Positions 43,118-53,158 of a DNA stretch of 64,000 nt are shown here, one piece after another. Position numbers and translations under genes: made by a program. The notes beneath the pieces were generated by a model. It was given only the letters and a program-made list of their open reading frames with translations, was not told the origin of the DNA and did no database searches. This DNA comes from Henriciella marina DSM 19595 (GTDB lineage: Bacteria; Pseudomonadota; Alphaproteobacteria; Caulobacterales; Hyphomonadaceae), in contig NZ_AQXT01000002.1 in NCBI RefSeq assembly GCF_000376805.1, positions 930,001 through 994,000 of the forward strand. Reading direction: 5' to 3'. Position 1 is the stretch's first letter, and the number at the start of each line of letters is the position of its first letter.

Positions 43118-45715
43118 ATGCTGCGCACCGATACGCCCGTTTCGATCAAGCTCGAAGAATATACGCCTTACCCGTTTGAGATCGATGAAGTCGCGCTCGA
43201 CTTCTCGCTCGACCCGAAGGCGACACGCGTGAAGACCAAGATGAAAGTGCGCCGGACAGCAGATGGCGCCTTTGTTCTGGACGGCGTAAAGCTGACGCTC
43301 AACGAGATCCGCCTCAACGGCAAGGCCTTGCGCGACAGCGACTATACGCGCGACGACGAAAAGCTGACGATCAAGACCGTGCCGGACGAGTTTACGCTGG
43401 AAACGGATGTCACGATTGACCCCTCGAGCAATACCGCGCTTTCGGGGCTCTATATATCCGGCGGCCGTTTCTGCAGCCAGTGCGAGGCGACCGGCTTTCG
43501 CTACATCACCTACTGGCCTGACCGGCCCGACGTGATGAGCCGCTTCCATGTCCGCATGGACGCCGACAAATCGAAGTATCCAATTCTCTTGTCGAACGGC
43601 ACGCCTGGCGACAGCGGCGATCATTCCGATGGCCGTCATTATGCCGAGTGGGACGATCCGCACCCCAAGCCGTCTTACCTCTTTGCGCTCTGCGCGGGCG
43701 ACTATGATGTCTGGCGCGACACCTTCACCACGATGAACGGCGACCATGTCGACCTCGGCGTCTACGTCGACAAGGGACAGGCGACGAGCGCCGAATGGGC
43801 GATGGAAAGCCTCAAGGCGTCCATGAAGTGGGATGAGGAGCGATTTGCCCGCGCCTATGACCTTGGCGTTTTCAACATCGTGGCCGTTCGCGACTTCAAT
43901 TTTGGCGCGATGGAAAACAAAGGCCTCAACATCTTCAACTCGGCCTATGTTCTTGCCAGCCAGGAAAGCGCGACCGATGCCGACTTCGAAGCCATCGAAA
44001 GCATTGTCGGCCACGAATACTTCCACAACTGGACCGGCAACCGCATCACCTGCCGCGACTGGTTCCAGCTCTGCCTAAAGGAAGGCCTGACGGTCTTCCG
44101 CGATCAGGAGTTCTCGTCTGACCTTCGGTCGCGCCCTGTCCAGCGGATCAAGGACGTCATGGGGCTGCGCGCCCGTCAGTTCGCAGAAGATGCCGGGCCG
44201 CTCGCTCACCCCGTGCGACCAGACAAATACGGATCAATCGAAAATCTTTACACTGCCACCGTTTACTCAAAGGGCGCCGAACTTATCCGTGCATTGACCG
44301 TCCTTATCGGGATGGATGCGTTCGACAAAGGCATGCAGATCTATTTCGACGAATTCGACGGGACCGCCTCGACGATCGAAGACTTCTATGGCTGCTTCGA
44401 AAAAGCGTCCGGCAAGGACCTCAGCCAGTTCCGCCGCTGGTATGCACAGGCTGGCACGCCGTCTGTCCGCATCGACGAGGACTGGAATGGCGACACCTCC
44501 ACGCTGACCCTGTCACTTCGCCAGTCCACACCAGCAACTCCTGGTGAGACCGACAAGCAACCCGTCCCTATCCCGCTCCGTGCGGCCCTCCTTGATGGCA
44601 AGGGCGGCCATATCGATGCCGACGGCTGGCAGAACGGTGAAGGCGTTATCGTCCTCGACACTGAGACGAAGACGGTTGAGCTGAAACTGCCGCAGGGCAG
44701 CGACAAACCACTTCTGTCGGTCAACCGTCAGTTCAGTGCGCCGGTCCACATCGACCGTGACCTCTCGAATGAGCAGCTGCTCGAGCTGGCCGCAAGCGAG
44801 ACAGATCCGTTCAACATCTGGGACAATTTCCAGACGCTTGCACGCAGCGAAATCTTCCGTCTCCTGGACAATCCACAATCACCGCCTGACGAGGCACTCA
44901 TTAGCGCGCTCGCTGACGCCGTTCGCTCAAATGAGAGCGATCCGGCTTTCGCCGCGCTCCTGACGGTCCTGCCGGATATCGGCGAACTCTTCCAGCACCG
45001 CGACCCCGTCGACCCGGCCGGTCTCAGCGATGCGCGCAAGCGGCTTCGCAAGGCACTCGGCGAAAACCTGAAATCCGACGCCGAACGAATTCTGGCAGAG
45101 CCATCGCCTGCCCCCTTCGAACCAAACGCCGAGCAGGCGGGTATTCGTTCGCTGCGGACCGCGATGATTGGCCTGACCGGCGCGCTTGATACGCCCGACG
45201 CTGCCCGTAAGCTGAAAGCGCTGTTCGATGCCGCGCCCAACATGACTGAAAGCCTCGCATGCCTTCGCACGCTCGTCCCGTTCAAGACCAGCGAGCGCGA
45301 AGATGCGATCAGCACCTTCTATGAGCGCTGGAAGGACAACCCGCTTGTCATCGACAAATGGTTTGCCGTTCAGGCCGGTCAGGGCACGGCTGAAGACGCG
45401 CGCAGGCTGTCCGAGCATCAGGACTTCGACCTGTCGAATCCGAACCGGGTACGCTCTGTTGCGGCCGCCTTCGCCATGACCAATCTGGCCGCCTTCCATG
45501 CTCGCGACGGCGAAGGTCACAAGGTCATCGCCGATATCGCGCTCGACACTGATCCCCGCAATCCGGCGCTCGCCGCCAGATTGCTCACCAGCTTCGAGCA
45601 GTGGCGCAAACTGGAACCAGTTGCCAAGGCGAGCGCGGAAAGGACGTTGAAGTCACTTCAGGCAGCGTCCCTCTCCAAAAATACGATGGATATTCTGGCG
45701 CGCGCGCTGGACTAG
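43118..45715 (+). CDS. pepN: Aminopeptidase N
   Basis: An 865-residue M1 metallopeptidase of the bacterial PepN group. The exopeptidase motif is FGAMENKGLN, the zinc site is VGHEYFHNWTGNR (HExxH near 298-302) with the third ligand Glu near 321 in LKEGLTVF. The C-terminal helical domain is full length. It trims N-terminal residues from peptides in the cytoplasm and completes ATP-dependent protein degradation. It is followed by the kinase gene after 86 bases on the same strand. Confidence 0.97.
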   Translation: MLRTDTPVSIKLEEYTPYPFEIDEVALDFSLDPKATRVKTKMKVRRTADGAFVLDGVKLTLNEIRLNGKALRDSDYTRDDEKLTIKTVPDEFTLETDVTIDPSSNTALSGLYISGGRFCSQCEATGFRYITYWPDRPDVMSRFHVRMDADKSKYPILLSNGTPGDSGDHSDGRHYAEWDDPHPKPSYLFALCAGDYDVWRDTFTTMNGDHVDLGVYVDKGQATSAEWAMESLKASMKWDEERFARAYDLGVFNIVAVRDFNFGAMENKGLNIFNSAYVLASQESATDADFEAIESIVGHEYFHNWTGNRITCRDWFQLCLKEGLTVFRDQEFSSDLRSRPVQRIKDVMGLRARQFAEDAGPLAHPVRPDKYGSIENLYTATVYSKGAELIRALTVLIGMDAFDKGMQIYFDEFDGTASTIEDFYGCFEKASGKDLSQFRRWYAQAGTPSVRIDEDWNGDTSTLTLSLRQSTPATPGETDKQPVPIPLRAALLDGKGGHIDADGWQNGEGVIVLDTETKTVELKLPQGSDKPLLSVNRQFSAPVHIDRDLSNEQLLELAASETDPFNIWDNFQTLARSEIFRLLDNPQSPPDEALISALADAVRSNESDPAFAALLTVLPDIGELFQHRDPVDPAGLSDARKRLRKALGENLKSDAERILAEPSPAPFEPNAEQAGIRSLRTAMIGLTGALDTPDAARKLKALFDAAPNMTESLACLRTLVPFKTSEREDAISTFYERWKDNPLVIDKWFAVQAGQGTAEDARRLSEHQDFDLSNPNRVRSVAAAFAMTNLAAFHARDGEGHKVIADIALDTDPRNPALAARLLTSFEQWRKLEPVAKASAERTLKSLQAASLSKNTMDILARALD

Positions 45716-45801
45716 AGGTACTGGCCCCACATTAACTCTAACGCAAAGGTTTTCTGGCCATACTCTGGCTGGACCTCCGGGCGTTGATGAGGGGCTAGTC
45801 C

Positions 45802-48180
45802 TTGGCGAAAGTACGAGACAGTGTTGGTCGGGACCGCCGTCCTGAAGCGGCAGCTGTCACGGGGCGCATGCCCGCAACCGTTCTTATCGTTACCTTTCTC
45901 ATTCTCGTCGCCTCGATCGCCATGGTCGCCTGGAATGTTCAGAACTCCAGAGACCGGGACGCGCTCCATCTTGCACAGCGCGATGCCCTTCTCACCAGCC
46001 AGGCCCTGAATGCCTCGGCTGATGAGGCGGCCGCGAACCTCGGCAGGCTGCTTCAGTCTGGTCGGAGACTTTCAGGTATTGAGGCAGAGGAAATTGGCGT
46101 CGACAGCCTCATCTCGCTTCAGGCGGCGAAATCGTCGAATGATGAACGCAATCGCCAATTGGCAGAAATGGCGGCATCGATGATCGAGGCCGGCCGGCGC
46201 CTGCGCCTGACGCCCTCAAATGAACTCATGCTGGTTCACCCGCTCGATGAGCAATCTGGCATCATCTCGCGCGTTTCGCTCAATCAGTGGCTCAAGGGCG
46301 CCAATCAGGCCCAGCGCATCATTCTGGATGGTGATCGAACCGTGTCTATCGGCGGCCAGGGCGTCGCTCCCCCGACAACGACCATTCTCAGCCAGGGACA
46401 CGGCTATCGCTATTCCGGCCTTTTCGACCGGTCGCTGACCGCATGCGCGCCTGTGGATGGGGCGGCATTCTCTCTCTGCCTCAACCGGTCAAGTCCTTTG
46501 CTCACCGCCGACAATGGCATTCAGTTACTGCTCTACCTGATCCTTCTGACGGCTCCGGCCCTCGCGGTGTGCGGTCTCTACTCAAGCCTGTCTTCGCGCG
46601 CAGACACCGTCGCCCCGTCAAGCGAAGACGCCCCCAGATCGACACGGATGGACCAGGCTGCATTCAACGGCCGGGTCGGCGCCTGGCAGGTCGCGCTTCA
46701 GTCAGGCGATGCCTGGATCAATGATGATGCAGCCCGCCTTTTCGGACTTCAGTTCAGCGGCGAGCTGACAGTGCCGCAATTGCTCGAGCAGGTCTTTCCC
46801 GACCATCGCAACCATTTGCGCAACCTCATCGATGGGTGCCGCGCAGGTCAGCCTTTCACGACGACGATCGCAACCGCGATGTCGCGCGGAGAAACCTGGA
46901 TCGAGCTTCGGGGCGGCCTCGACGACACCGGTGCTGGCCAGACCCAGTCTGTTAGCGGGATCGTTCTGGACGTGACCGAAACGATGCGCCAACGCGAGCG
47001 CCACAAATCATCCGAGGCACGGTTGAGACAGGCCATAGAGCACTTCCCTGCTCCCTTTGCCCTTTGGGATAACAAGCAGCGCCTTACCTTCTGGAACGAC
47101 GCGTTCAGCGAACTTTTTGGTCTGGAAGATGTGGTGCGGGTCGGGGTCGGCTATGAAACTGTCATGTTGGCCCGCAGTGCCAATGTGATCAGCGAACGTG
47201 GCTCCCATGACGATTCAAATGTGACCGTCGTCGGTCTTCGAAACGGTCAATGGCTGAAAGTGGTGGAGCGTCGCTCACCGGCTGGTGGCCTCATCACTTT
47301 TGGCCTCGATGTCACCCGCGACGTAAAGAGTGAGGACGAACTTACGCAGCAAAAGAAGAAGCTTCGCGCCACCGTCGAAGAGCTTGCACGCTCCGAAGGT
47401 CACAATGCAGAGCTTGCCCGCAAGTACAACGAGGAGAAGGCCAAAGCAGAGCGTTCGGCCGACTCCAAAAGCGCCTTCCTCGCCAATATGAGCCATGAGC
47501 TGCGCACCCCGCTCAACGCGATCAACGGGTTCTCTGAAATCCTCGTCAATCAGATGTACGGCCCACTTGGTGACAAGCGCTACAGCGAGTATGCGCACGA
47601 TATCCTGACCTCCGGCCAGCACTTGCTGGACATGATCAACGACATCCTCGACATCGCCAAGATCGAAGCGGGCAAGATGACAATTGATCCGAAACCGATC
47701 GATCTCGTCGATCCTGTCGACGCAGCCGTGCGGATGATCCGCCGTAAGGCAGAGGATAAAAGCATCGAGCTTTCACTACAGGCTCAAGAGCCATTGCCAG
47801 AGGTGGACGCAGACCACCGCGCTGTGCGTCAGATGATGCTGAACCTGCTCTCCAACGCGATCAAGTTTACCGATCCGGGCGGCCGCATTCTGGTCGTCGT
47901 TCAGCAGAAGAACGATTTTGTCCGTGTGGCCGTGCGCGATACTGGCGTTGGTATTCCTAAGGAACACCTGCCGCGCCTCGCCCAGCCGTTTGAACAGGTT
48001 CAGGAAACGCGCGAACGCAATTATGACGGTACGGGTCTGGGTCTCGCGCTCACGAAATCCTTTGCGGAAATGCATGGTGGCCGCTTCTCCATCGCAAGCG
48101 AAGTCGGCCGCGGCACGATGGTGAGCTTCTACCTGCCGGTCAGCAAGGATACGGCGCGCCCAAAGGTCAGCGTCGCTTAG
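45802..48180 (+). CDS. pleC: PAS-domain sensor histidine kinase, PleC/DivJ type
   Basis: A 792-residue membrane kinase. Helix 1 is VLIVTFLILVASIAMVAW (about 27-44), then a periplasmic region to about 230, helix 2 (LLLYLILLTAPALAVCGLY), two PAS domains (about 285-400 and 410-510), a coiled coil and HisKA with LANMSHELRTPLNAINGFSE (phospho-acceptor His565), then HATPase (NLLSNAIKFTDPGG, DTGVGIP, GTGLGLAL). The layout and H-box match PleC, which dephosphorylates or phosphorylates DivK and PleD, so I call it pleC with moderate certainty; DivJ or a paralogue is possible. It starts with TTG, preceded by GAGGGG; an internal ATG at 45868 would leave only a few residues before helix 1. Confidence 0.75.
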   Translation: MAKVRDSVGRDRRPEAAAVTGRMPATVLIVTFLILVASIAMVAWNVQNSRDRDALHLAQRDALLTSQALNASADEAAANLGRLLQSGRRLSGIEAEEIGVDSLISLQAAKSSNDERNRQLAEMAASMIEAGRRLRLTPSNELMLVHPLDEQSGIISRVSLNQWLKGANQAQRIILDGDRTVSIGGQGVAPPTTTILSQGHGYRYSGLFDRSLTACAPVDGAAFSLCLNRSSPLLTADNGIQLLLYLILLTAPALAVCGLYSSLSSRADTVAPSSEDAPRSTRMDQAAFNGRVGAWQVALQSGDAWINDDAARLFGLQFSGELTVPQLLEQVFPDHRNHLRNLIDGCRAGQPFTTTIATAMSRGETWIELRGGLDDTGAGQTQSVSGIVLDVTETMRQRERHKSSEARLRQAIEHFPAPFALWDNKQRLTFWNDAFSELFGLEDVVRVGVGYETVMLARSANVISERGSHDDSNVTVVGLRNGQWLKVVERRSPAGGLITFGLDVTRDVKSEDELTQQKKKLRATVEELARSEGHNAELARKYNEEKAKAERSADSKSAFLANMSHELRTPLNAINGFSEILVNQMYGPLGDKRYSEYAHDILTSGQHLLDMINDILDIAKIEAGKMTIDPKPIDLVDPVDAAVRMIRRKAEDKSIELSLQAQEPLPEVDADHRAVRQMMLNLLSNAIKFTDPGGRILVVVQQKNDFVRVAVRDTGVGIPKEHLPRLAQPFEQVQETRERNYDGTGLGLALTKSFAEMHGGRFSIASEVGRGTMVSFYLPVSKDTARPKVSVA

Positions 48181-48190
48181 ACGGCCACGT

Positions 48191-48802
48191 TCAGTCTTCG
48201 ACGGTTTCTTCGCGGTCGACCGCTTTCTCGGCGATGAACGCGGCTGCTTTCTCGACGCACTGACGCCCGGCATCAGCCAGCGCTCGTGCGCGGACAAGAT
48301 CGCCCTGTCCGGGTACGTGAGAGCTAGCCAAAAGCGTATGCTGAGCGACCGGTTCGCGGCTGCGCCCATCCAGCAGGGTCAGCTGCAGCTGACAGACACC
48401 TTCGGTGCCACGCAGATAGAATTGCGTGACCCGCCAGTAGAGCTCGTACGCGCCGCTGACGCCCGTCACATCATCGACTGCAAGGCCGGCAGACGAGGTG
48501 CTGAATGCATCCAGAAGATTGATCTGAAACATGCGCGTTGACCGTTCGGCCCAGGCGACTTCGGGCACAACCTTGAAACCGTCATCCTCGCTCTGTGAAA
48601 TGATCTTGCGTGATGCGAACAGGCGCGAGGCATCTGGCTCGCGGATCACGACATTGGTCTGAAGCTCGGCCAATGCCTCGGGGTCGGGCAGCTGATAGAC
48701 TGCGCGAGGTTCTGGCTGTTCCGGCAGCACTGACACGCAACCGCCCGCCGCAATCACAGCGGCCAGACCAGCGCCTGCACAGAGTTTGTGTATGGTGGTC
48801 AT
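48191..48802 (-). CDS. ABC-type transport auxiliary lipoprotein (PqiC/LptE-like)
   Basis: A 203-residue lipoprotein with lipobox AAGGC (Cys22). It matches the ABC transport auxiliary family: the start RAVYQLPDPEALAEL, the conserved AERSTRMFQINLLDAF and the end ADAGRQCVEKAAAFIAEKA. In Mla/Pqi-type operons this protein is the outer membrane side of the lipid bridge. It overlaps the MlaD-like gene by four bases and is the last gene of that operon. Confidence 0.85.
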   Translation of the reverse strand: MTTIHKLCAGAGLAAVIAAGGCVSVLPEQPEPRAVYQLPDPEALAELQTNVVIREPDASRLFASRKIISQSEDDGFKVVPEVAWAERSTRMFQINLLDAFSTSSAGLAVDDVTGVSGAYELYWRVTQFYLRGTEGVCQLQLTLLDGRSREPVAQHTLLASSHVPGQGDLVRARALADAGRQCVEKAAAFIAEKAVDREETVED

Positions 48803-49761
48803 TCGCCGTCTCTTTCATATGGAAGCGGTTCGTTGCGAAGCAGGCCCTGCGGGTTTTGCTCGATTTCACGTGTCAGTCTGTCGAGCCGCGAAATCAATGT
48901 CCGCATATCCTGTGCGATCAGACGAAAATCGACAACCGCGTCGGTACCCGGCCCTTCGATCACTGATGCTGCGGAATCAACGGCGCTTTCGACACGTTCG
49001 ATGGCCGAACGGGCAGAGGCGGTCACGTCTTCAAGGCCGGTCGTGATTTCAGATATCTCATCCCCGATGCGTTTGACCTCAACGCTCGCATCTCGGCCGA
49101 GCTGGCCAAGGTCCTGCGACGCCTGATTGAAACTCAGCGCGGCGGAATTAGCGCTGGCCAGCAGGTCGTTCACATCGGTGAAAAGCTCACCATTGCCGCT
49201 AAGGGCGGCGGTAATGGCTTCGACATTCTGCACGCTGCTGGAGACCGCATCGATGTTTTCCTGGCTGAGCAGCTCATCGATACGTTCAAGCGCCAGCGTC
49301 GCCCGGCCCATGACCTCCGCACCGCTCGATACAAGCGCGCTCAGAGGGTTCGAGATGGTCTCGATTTCCGGCACATTCGCATCGGAGGCACGCTTCAGCC
49401 ACTGCGCATTCGGTGAGCCCGCATTGATCTGGATGAACGTAACGCCGGTAATGCCCGCAAATTCAATCGTGGCGGTGGAGTCAGTCTTCACCGGCGTTTC
49501 ATTGTCGACGCGAAAGCGTGCCCGCACCTTGGAGGCGTCGTCACGGTCGATACCGATGGAGGTTACTTCGCCGACCTTGATGCCGATATAGCGGACCGAC
49601 GCACCCTCCTCGAGCGTAACAGGGCCTTCGAAGACGGCGTCATAGACATCATAGTCGCGGTTGAACTGTGACTGACCTAGCCAGAGGACAAAGCCGAGCG
49701 CCGCCAGCGCGGCGACAATAACGAAGGCGCCAATCAGCGCGTAATTTGCACGTGTTTCCAT
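48799..49761 (-). CDS. MlaD-family MCE lipid-binding protein
   Basis: A 320-residue MCE protein: N-terminal membrane helix (ALIGAFVIVAALAALGFVLWLG), then the MCE domain with GASVRYIGIKVGEVTSI and GITGVTFIQINAGSP, and a long helical tail with heptads (AEVMGRATLALERIDELLSQ). It probably oligomerises and shuttles phospholipids between membranes. The ATG at 49761 is used because the family starts there; it shares one base with the stop of the ATPase gene. Confidence 0.9.
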   Translation of the reverse strand: METRANYALIGAFVIVAALAALGFVLWLGQSQFNRDYDVYDAVFEGPVTLEEGASVRYIGIKVGEVTSIGIDRDDASKVRARFRVDNETPVKTDSTATIEFAGITGVTFIQINAGSPNAQWLKRASDANVPEIETISNPLSALVSSGAEVMGRATLALERIDELLSQENIDAVSSSVQNVEAITAALSGNGELFTDVNDLLASANSAALSFNQASQDLGQLGRDASVEVKRIGDEISEITTGLEDVTASARSAIERVESAVDSAASVIEGPGTDAVVDFRLIAQDMRTLISRLDRLTREIEQNPQGLLRNEPLPYERDGE

Positions 49762-50531
49762 CAGCTCGCTCCCGCTTGGGCGGCGCGGCCACGCGGGCCG
49801 CAGAAATAGTCCTGTATCCAGGGATCGTCGTCCTGGCGAAGCTCTTCGATCGTTCCGGCTGCCAGAACCTTCTTGCGGCCGAGCACCGCGATCCGGTCGC
49901 ACGTTGCGACAAGCGTATCAACGTCATGTGTGACCAGAAAGACGGTGAGAGACAAGGCGCTCTGCAGATCCCGCACAAGTGTGTCGAACCCGGCAGCCGT
50001 GATCGGGTCGAGTCCGGCTGTCGGTTCATCGAGAAACAGGATTGGCGGATCGAGCGCCAGCGCGCGAGCCAGCGCGGCGCGTTTGCGCATCCCGCCTGAG
50101 AGGTCCGATGGAAATTTAGGGCCGGCGCTATCATCAAGGCCGGACATGCGCAGCTTCTGGTCAGCAAGCTGCTTCATCAGCGGCTCGGGCAAGTCTGTAT
50201 GTTCGCGCATAGGGACCATAACGTTCTCGCGGACAGTAAGGTTCGAAAAGAGCGCACCGTCCTGGAACATGATACCCCAGAGGTTCTGCACCTCCCGCAG
50301 ATCATCGCCTTCAAGATCAGTGACGTTCTTGTCGAAGACCTCGACCGTACCGGTCTCTGGCCGCTTCAGCCCGACAATCGCCCGCAACAGCACGGACTTG
50401 CCAGTTCCCGAAGGGCCGATCACACCGAGGATCTCTCCCCGTTTTACGTCCAGGTCGAGTTCTTCATGCACAACATGCGTGCCGTAGGCCGTGGTCAGTC
50501 CGCGGACCTTGATCGCGATCTCCTCGCTCAT
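49761..50531 (-). CDS. ABC transporter ATP-binding protein, MlaF-like
   Basis: A 256-residue ATPase: Walker A GPSGTGKS (residues 39-46), the signature LSGGMRKRAALARAL and Walker B ILFLDEPTAGLDP, with switch His in FLVTHDVDTL. The family is the ATPase of Mla-type lipid transporters (MlaF, TtgA/Ttg2A). It overlaps the permease gene by four bases. Confidence 0.93.
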   Translation of the reverse strand: MSEEIAIKVRGLTTAYGTHVVHEELDLDVKRGEILGVIGPSGTGKSVLLRAIVGLKRPETGTVEVFDKNVTDLEGDDLREVQNLWGIMFQDGALFSNLTVRENVMVPMREHTDLPEPLMKQLADQKLRMSGLDDSAGPKFPSDLSGGMRKRAALARALALDPPILFLDEPTAGLDPITAAGFDTLVRDLQSALSLTVFLVTHDVDTLVATCDRIAVLGRKKVLAAGTIEELRQDDDPWIQDYFCGPRGRAAQAGAS

Positions 50532-51655
50532 ATGCCAAGCTCCAGATAGAAGACGGCAAACAACGCATCGATAACGATTATGGAGAAGAGCGCCTGCACC
50601 ACTGACTTGGTCGTCGACTGGCCGAGCGACTGAACGCTGCCACCGACAAGAAGACCCTGACGGCAGCCGATCAACGCGACAACCAGACCGAAAACGGGTG
50701 CCTTTGACATGCCCACCCAGAAATTCTGGATCGGCACATAACTCTGCATCCGGTTCATGAAGACCGTTGGGTTGATGTCGAGCGCAAGCCAGCTGACAAA
50801 TGCGCCGCCGCCAATACCAAAGAGGACGGCGATAAGGGTCAGCACCGGGGTCATGATCAGCATCGCAAAGGCGCGCGGCACCACAAGCACGTCCATCGGG
50901 TTCAGCCCAAGCGTGACCATTGCATCAACTTCCTGGCGCATGCGCATGGCCCCGATCTGGGCGGTAAAGGCTGAGTTGGTGCGGCCCGCAAGGATGATCG
51001 CCGTCAGGATGACGCCAAACTCCCGCAGAACGGCGATCCCGACGAGTTCGACGGTGAATATGGTCGCGCCGAAAGCTTCAAGCGTGGTTGCCCCGATAAA
51101 GGCCACGACCATGCCGACGAAGAAGGATAGAAAGGCGACGATCGGCACAGCATCGAGGCCAGAATCTTCCATGACAGAGACAAGCGCCGTCCAGCGCATC
51201 TTCGATGGCCGGGTCACGATGTGCATCATCGCAAGTATCGTCTCGCCGAGGAAGGCGAGGGTTTCCACGGTCTCTTCGATGAAATGCGTCGCTGCGCGGC
51301 CCGTCCGCTCCAGTAGGTCGACAACGCCGAATTCGCGCTTTGTCGTCTCGTCACCACCTTCCGGGCGAAGCTCAGTGGCCTGCTTCAGGAGGGCGGCAAC
51401 CTTGTCGCTTGCCTCGACAGGTTTGACTTCGGAGGCGCCCGCCCTGCAGGCGAACCGGTCAATAATGAAGGCACCCGCCGTGTCCAGACGCTCCAGATCC
51501 GAGCAATCAGCTTCAAGTACATCGATGCCGGACACCGATATCTCAGCGAGCTTATCGGAGACCTTGCCGATTGAATGGATGGTCCACGCACCCGACAGGG
51601 TCAGCCGTCCGCGCGAGGCGTCGCTTTCAAACTGGAAGTCGGGCCCGTCTGGCAT
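50528..51655 (-). CDS. ABC transporter permease, MlaE-like with N-terminal STAS domain
   Basis: A 375-residue fused protein. The first about 100 residues form a STAS domain (DVLEADCSDLERLDTAGAFI), the rest is the MlaE permease: FVGMVVAFIGATTLEAFG, GRTNSAFTAQIGAMRMRQEV and NPMDVLVVPRAFAMLI. In E. coli the STAS part is the separate MlaB, so this is a natural MlaB-MlaE fusion. First gene of the operon MlaE-MlaF-MlaD-lipoprotein; the complex moves phospholipids across the periplasm. Confidence 0.92.
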   Translation of the reverse strand: MPDGPDFQFESDASRGRLTLSGAWTIHSIGKVSDKLAEISVSGIDVLEADCSDLERLDTAGAFIIDRFACRAGASEVKPVEASDKVAALLKQATELRPEGGDETTKREFGVVDLLERTGRAATHFIEETVETLAFLGETILAMMHIVTRPSKMRWTALVSVMEDSGLDAVPIVAFLSFFVGMVVAFIGATTLEAFGATIFTVELVGIAVLREFGVILTAIILAGRTNSAFTAQIGAMRMRQEVDAMVTLGLNPMDVLVVPRAFAMLIMTPVLTLIAVLFGIGGGAFVSWLALDINPTVFMNRMQSYVPIQNFWVGMSKAPVFGLVVALIGCRQGLLVGGSVQSLGQSTTKSVVQALFSIIVIDALFAVFYLELGI

Positions 51656-51757
51656 TCGCCGCCTGATACCTTGCTGGTTAATGTCTGCGCGCTCAGACCT
51701 TGAGCATGACGGGAACCGTCTTACAACGTCCGGCTGTAACCCCAGAGCTTATTGCAT

Positions 51758-52735
51758 ATGACAACGCTTTCAATCGAACATGTTTCCTCACCGCTGGCAC
51801 AGGCCTTTTCCATCTCGCGTGGTGCGAAGACGTCGGCCGAATCGGTTCTCGTGACACTGACGCGCGGCGAGAAACGCGGTCGCGGTGAAAGCGTTCCTTA
51901 CGGTCGGTATGGCGAAACCATCGAATCGGTGGTGTCGGCCATCGAGGCCCAGCGCGGCGCGATCGAAGCGGGGCTCGGCCGGCAGGAGCTTCAGGGCCTG
52001 ATGCCAGCCGGCGCGGCCCGCTGCGCCCTCGATTGCGCGATGTGGGATCTCGAAGCCAAGGAAAGCGGCAAACCGGTCTGGCAACTCGCAGGCCTGCCGG
52101 AACCCCAGCCGCTCGAAACCTGCGTAACCGTAGTGCTTGGCGAAGCCGCCGATATGGCGCGCGCCGCAGCGGATGCGCCTGGCAAACTGCTCAAGGTAAA
52201 ACTAGGGGGTGGTGGCGACATGGAGAGGGTTCGCGCGGTGCACGAGGCGCGTCCCGATGCGCGGCTGATCCTCGATGCGAATGAACAATTGGAGGCAGGC
52301 GCCCTGCCCGGCCTTGCGCGAGAGGCAGCAAAGCTGGGCGTTGTCCTGATCGAGCAGCCCTTTCCAGCCGGCGAGGACGGTGCACTTCTGAAACGCCCGC
52401 CGGAAGTCGCCATCTGCGCGGACGAAAGCGCACACACGCGGGCGCAGGTTCAGGATCTCGCGCGCATGTATGATGTCATCAATGTGAAGCTCGACAAGAC
52501 AGGCGGCCTCACCGAAGCGCTGGCAATGGTCCGCGAGGCAAAGGCCTGCGGACTGGGCGTCATGGTCGGCTGCATGGTTGCGGGTTCGATCAGCATGGCA
52601 CCTGCTGCATTGCTTGGCGCCCTTGCCGACGCTGTCGATCTCGACGGGCCGCTCTGGCTTTCGAAGGATGTAGATTACGGCCTGAAATATGAGGGCGGCA
52701 CCGTCTTCCCGCCCTCAAGAGAGTTGTGGGGCTAG
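51758..52735 (+). CDS. dgcA: L-Ala-D/L-Glu (dipeptide) epimerase
   Basis: A 325-residue enolase-superfamily enzyme of the muconate lactonising group. The KxK acid/base pair is in LLKVKLGGG (about 147-149), the metal ligands are Asp in ILDANEQ (about 172), Glu in LIEQPF (about 198) and Asp in CADESAH (about 221), and the second base is Lys in NVKLDKTGG (about 249). Such enzymes epimerise dipeptides from murein recycling. The ATG at 51758 is favoured over a TTG two codons upstream. Confidence 0.9.
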   Translation: MTTLSIEHVSSPLAQAFSISRGAKTSAESVLVTLTRGEKRGRGESVPYGRYGETIESVVSAIEAQRGAIEAGLGRQELQGLMPAGAARCALDCAMWDLEAKESGKPVWQLAGLPEPQPLETCVTVVLGEAADMARAAADAPGKLLKVKLGGGGDMERVRAVHEARPDARLILDANEQLEAGALPGLAREAAKLGVVLIEQPFPAGEDGALLKRPPEVAICADESAHTRAQVQDLARMYDVINVKLDKTGGLTEALAMVREAKACGLGVMVGCMVAGSISMAPAALLGALADAVDLDGPLWLSKDVDYGLKYEGGTVFPPSRELWG

Positions 52736-52741
52736 GCCTCT

Positions 52742-53158
52742 TCAGCCCCCGTGGAATAACGGCGGGCTTGGCATTCTGGCGACGCTCGTCGAGAGAAGAT
52801 GACCCCAGATCTGCGTATTCAGCGCCGTCGCCTCCTCATCATCCCTCGCTTCGAGCTGCGTCTGCAGCTCGATCAGCTTCTCAGCCAGCGCATTGCGGGT
52901 CTTTCGAAGGTCCGAAAGCCGTAGCGATGGAGCCTTAGGCACATCGTCCTCCATGCCCCCAGCCTGCAGCAGGCTGCGGATACCGGTAATCTCCGTGACC
53001 AGCAGATCTGCTTCTTTCTCAAGAAGCTCTCCTGCCATGACGGCAAGCAATCCGGACATCCGGGCATGACCGGCCGCATAATGACCTTCCAGATGCGGTA
53101 CGACATCCCTGCCCAGCGTGGCACCGATCCGTCCAAGGATCATCGTGATATCGCTCAT
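52742..53158 (-). CDS. Hypothetical protein, coupled to phosphotransferase gene
   Basis: A 138-residue helical protein, no signal, no family recognised. It has an amphipathic middle (LLAVMAGELLEKEADLLVTE) and a coiled segment near RKTRNALAEKLIELQTQLEA. The start at 53158 overlaps the stop of the upstream phosphotransferase gene (ATGA), so it is probably a co-translated partner of that kinase, perhaps a small subunit; an upstream start would extend 19 residues without a ribosome site. Confidence 0.6.
   Translation of the reverse strand: MSDITMILGRIGATLGRDVVPHLEGHYAAGHARMSGLLAVMAGELLEKEADLLVTEITGIRSLLQAGGMEDDVPKAPSLRLSDLRKTRNALAEKLIELQTQLEARDDEEATALNTQIWGHLLSTSVARMPSPPLFHGG

Noticed and set aside
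43085..44026. Minus-strand open frame of 313 codons
   Set aside because: Antisense to pepN; Arg/Val/His-rich shadow composition without homology.
49762..49902. 47-residue extension of the MlaD-like protein
   Set aside because: It lies inside the ATPase gene, is Arg/Pro-rich, and the membrane anchor of MlaD starts at 49761.
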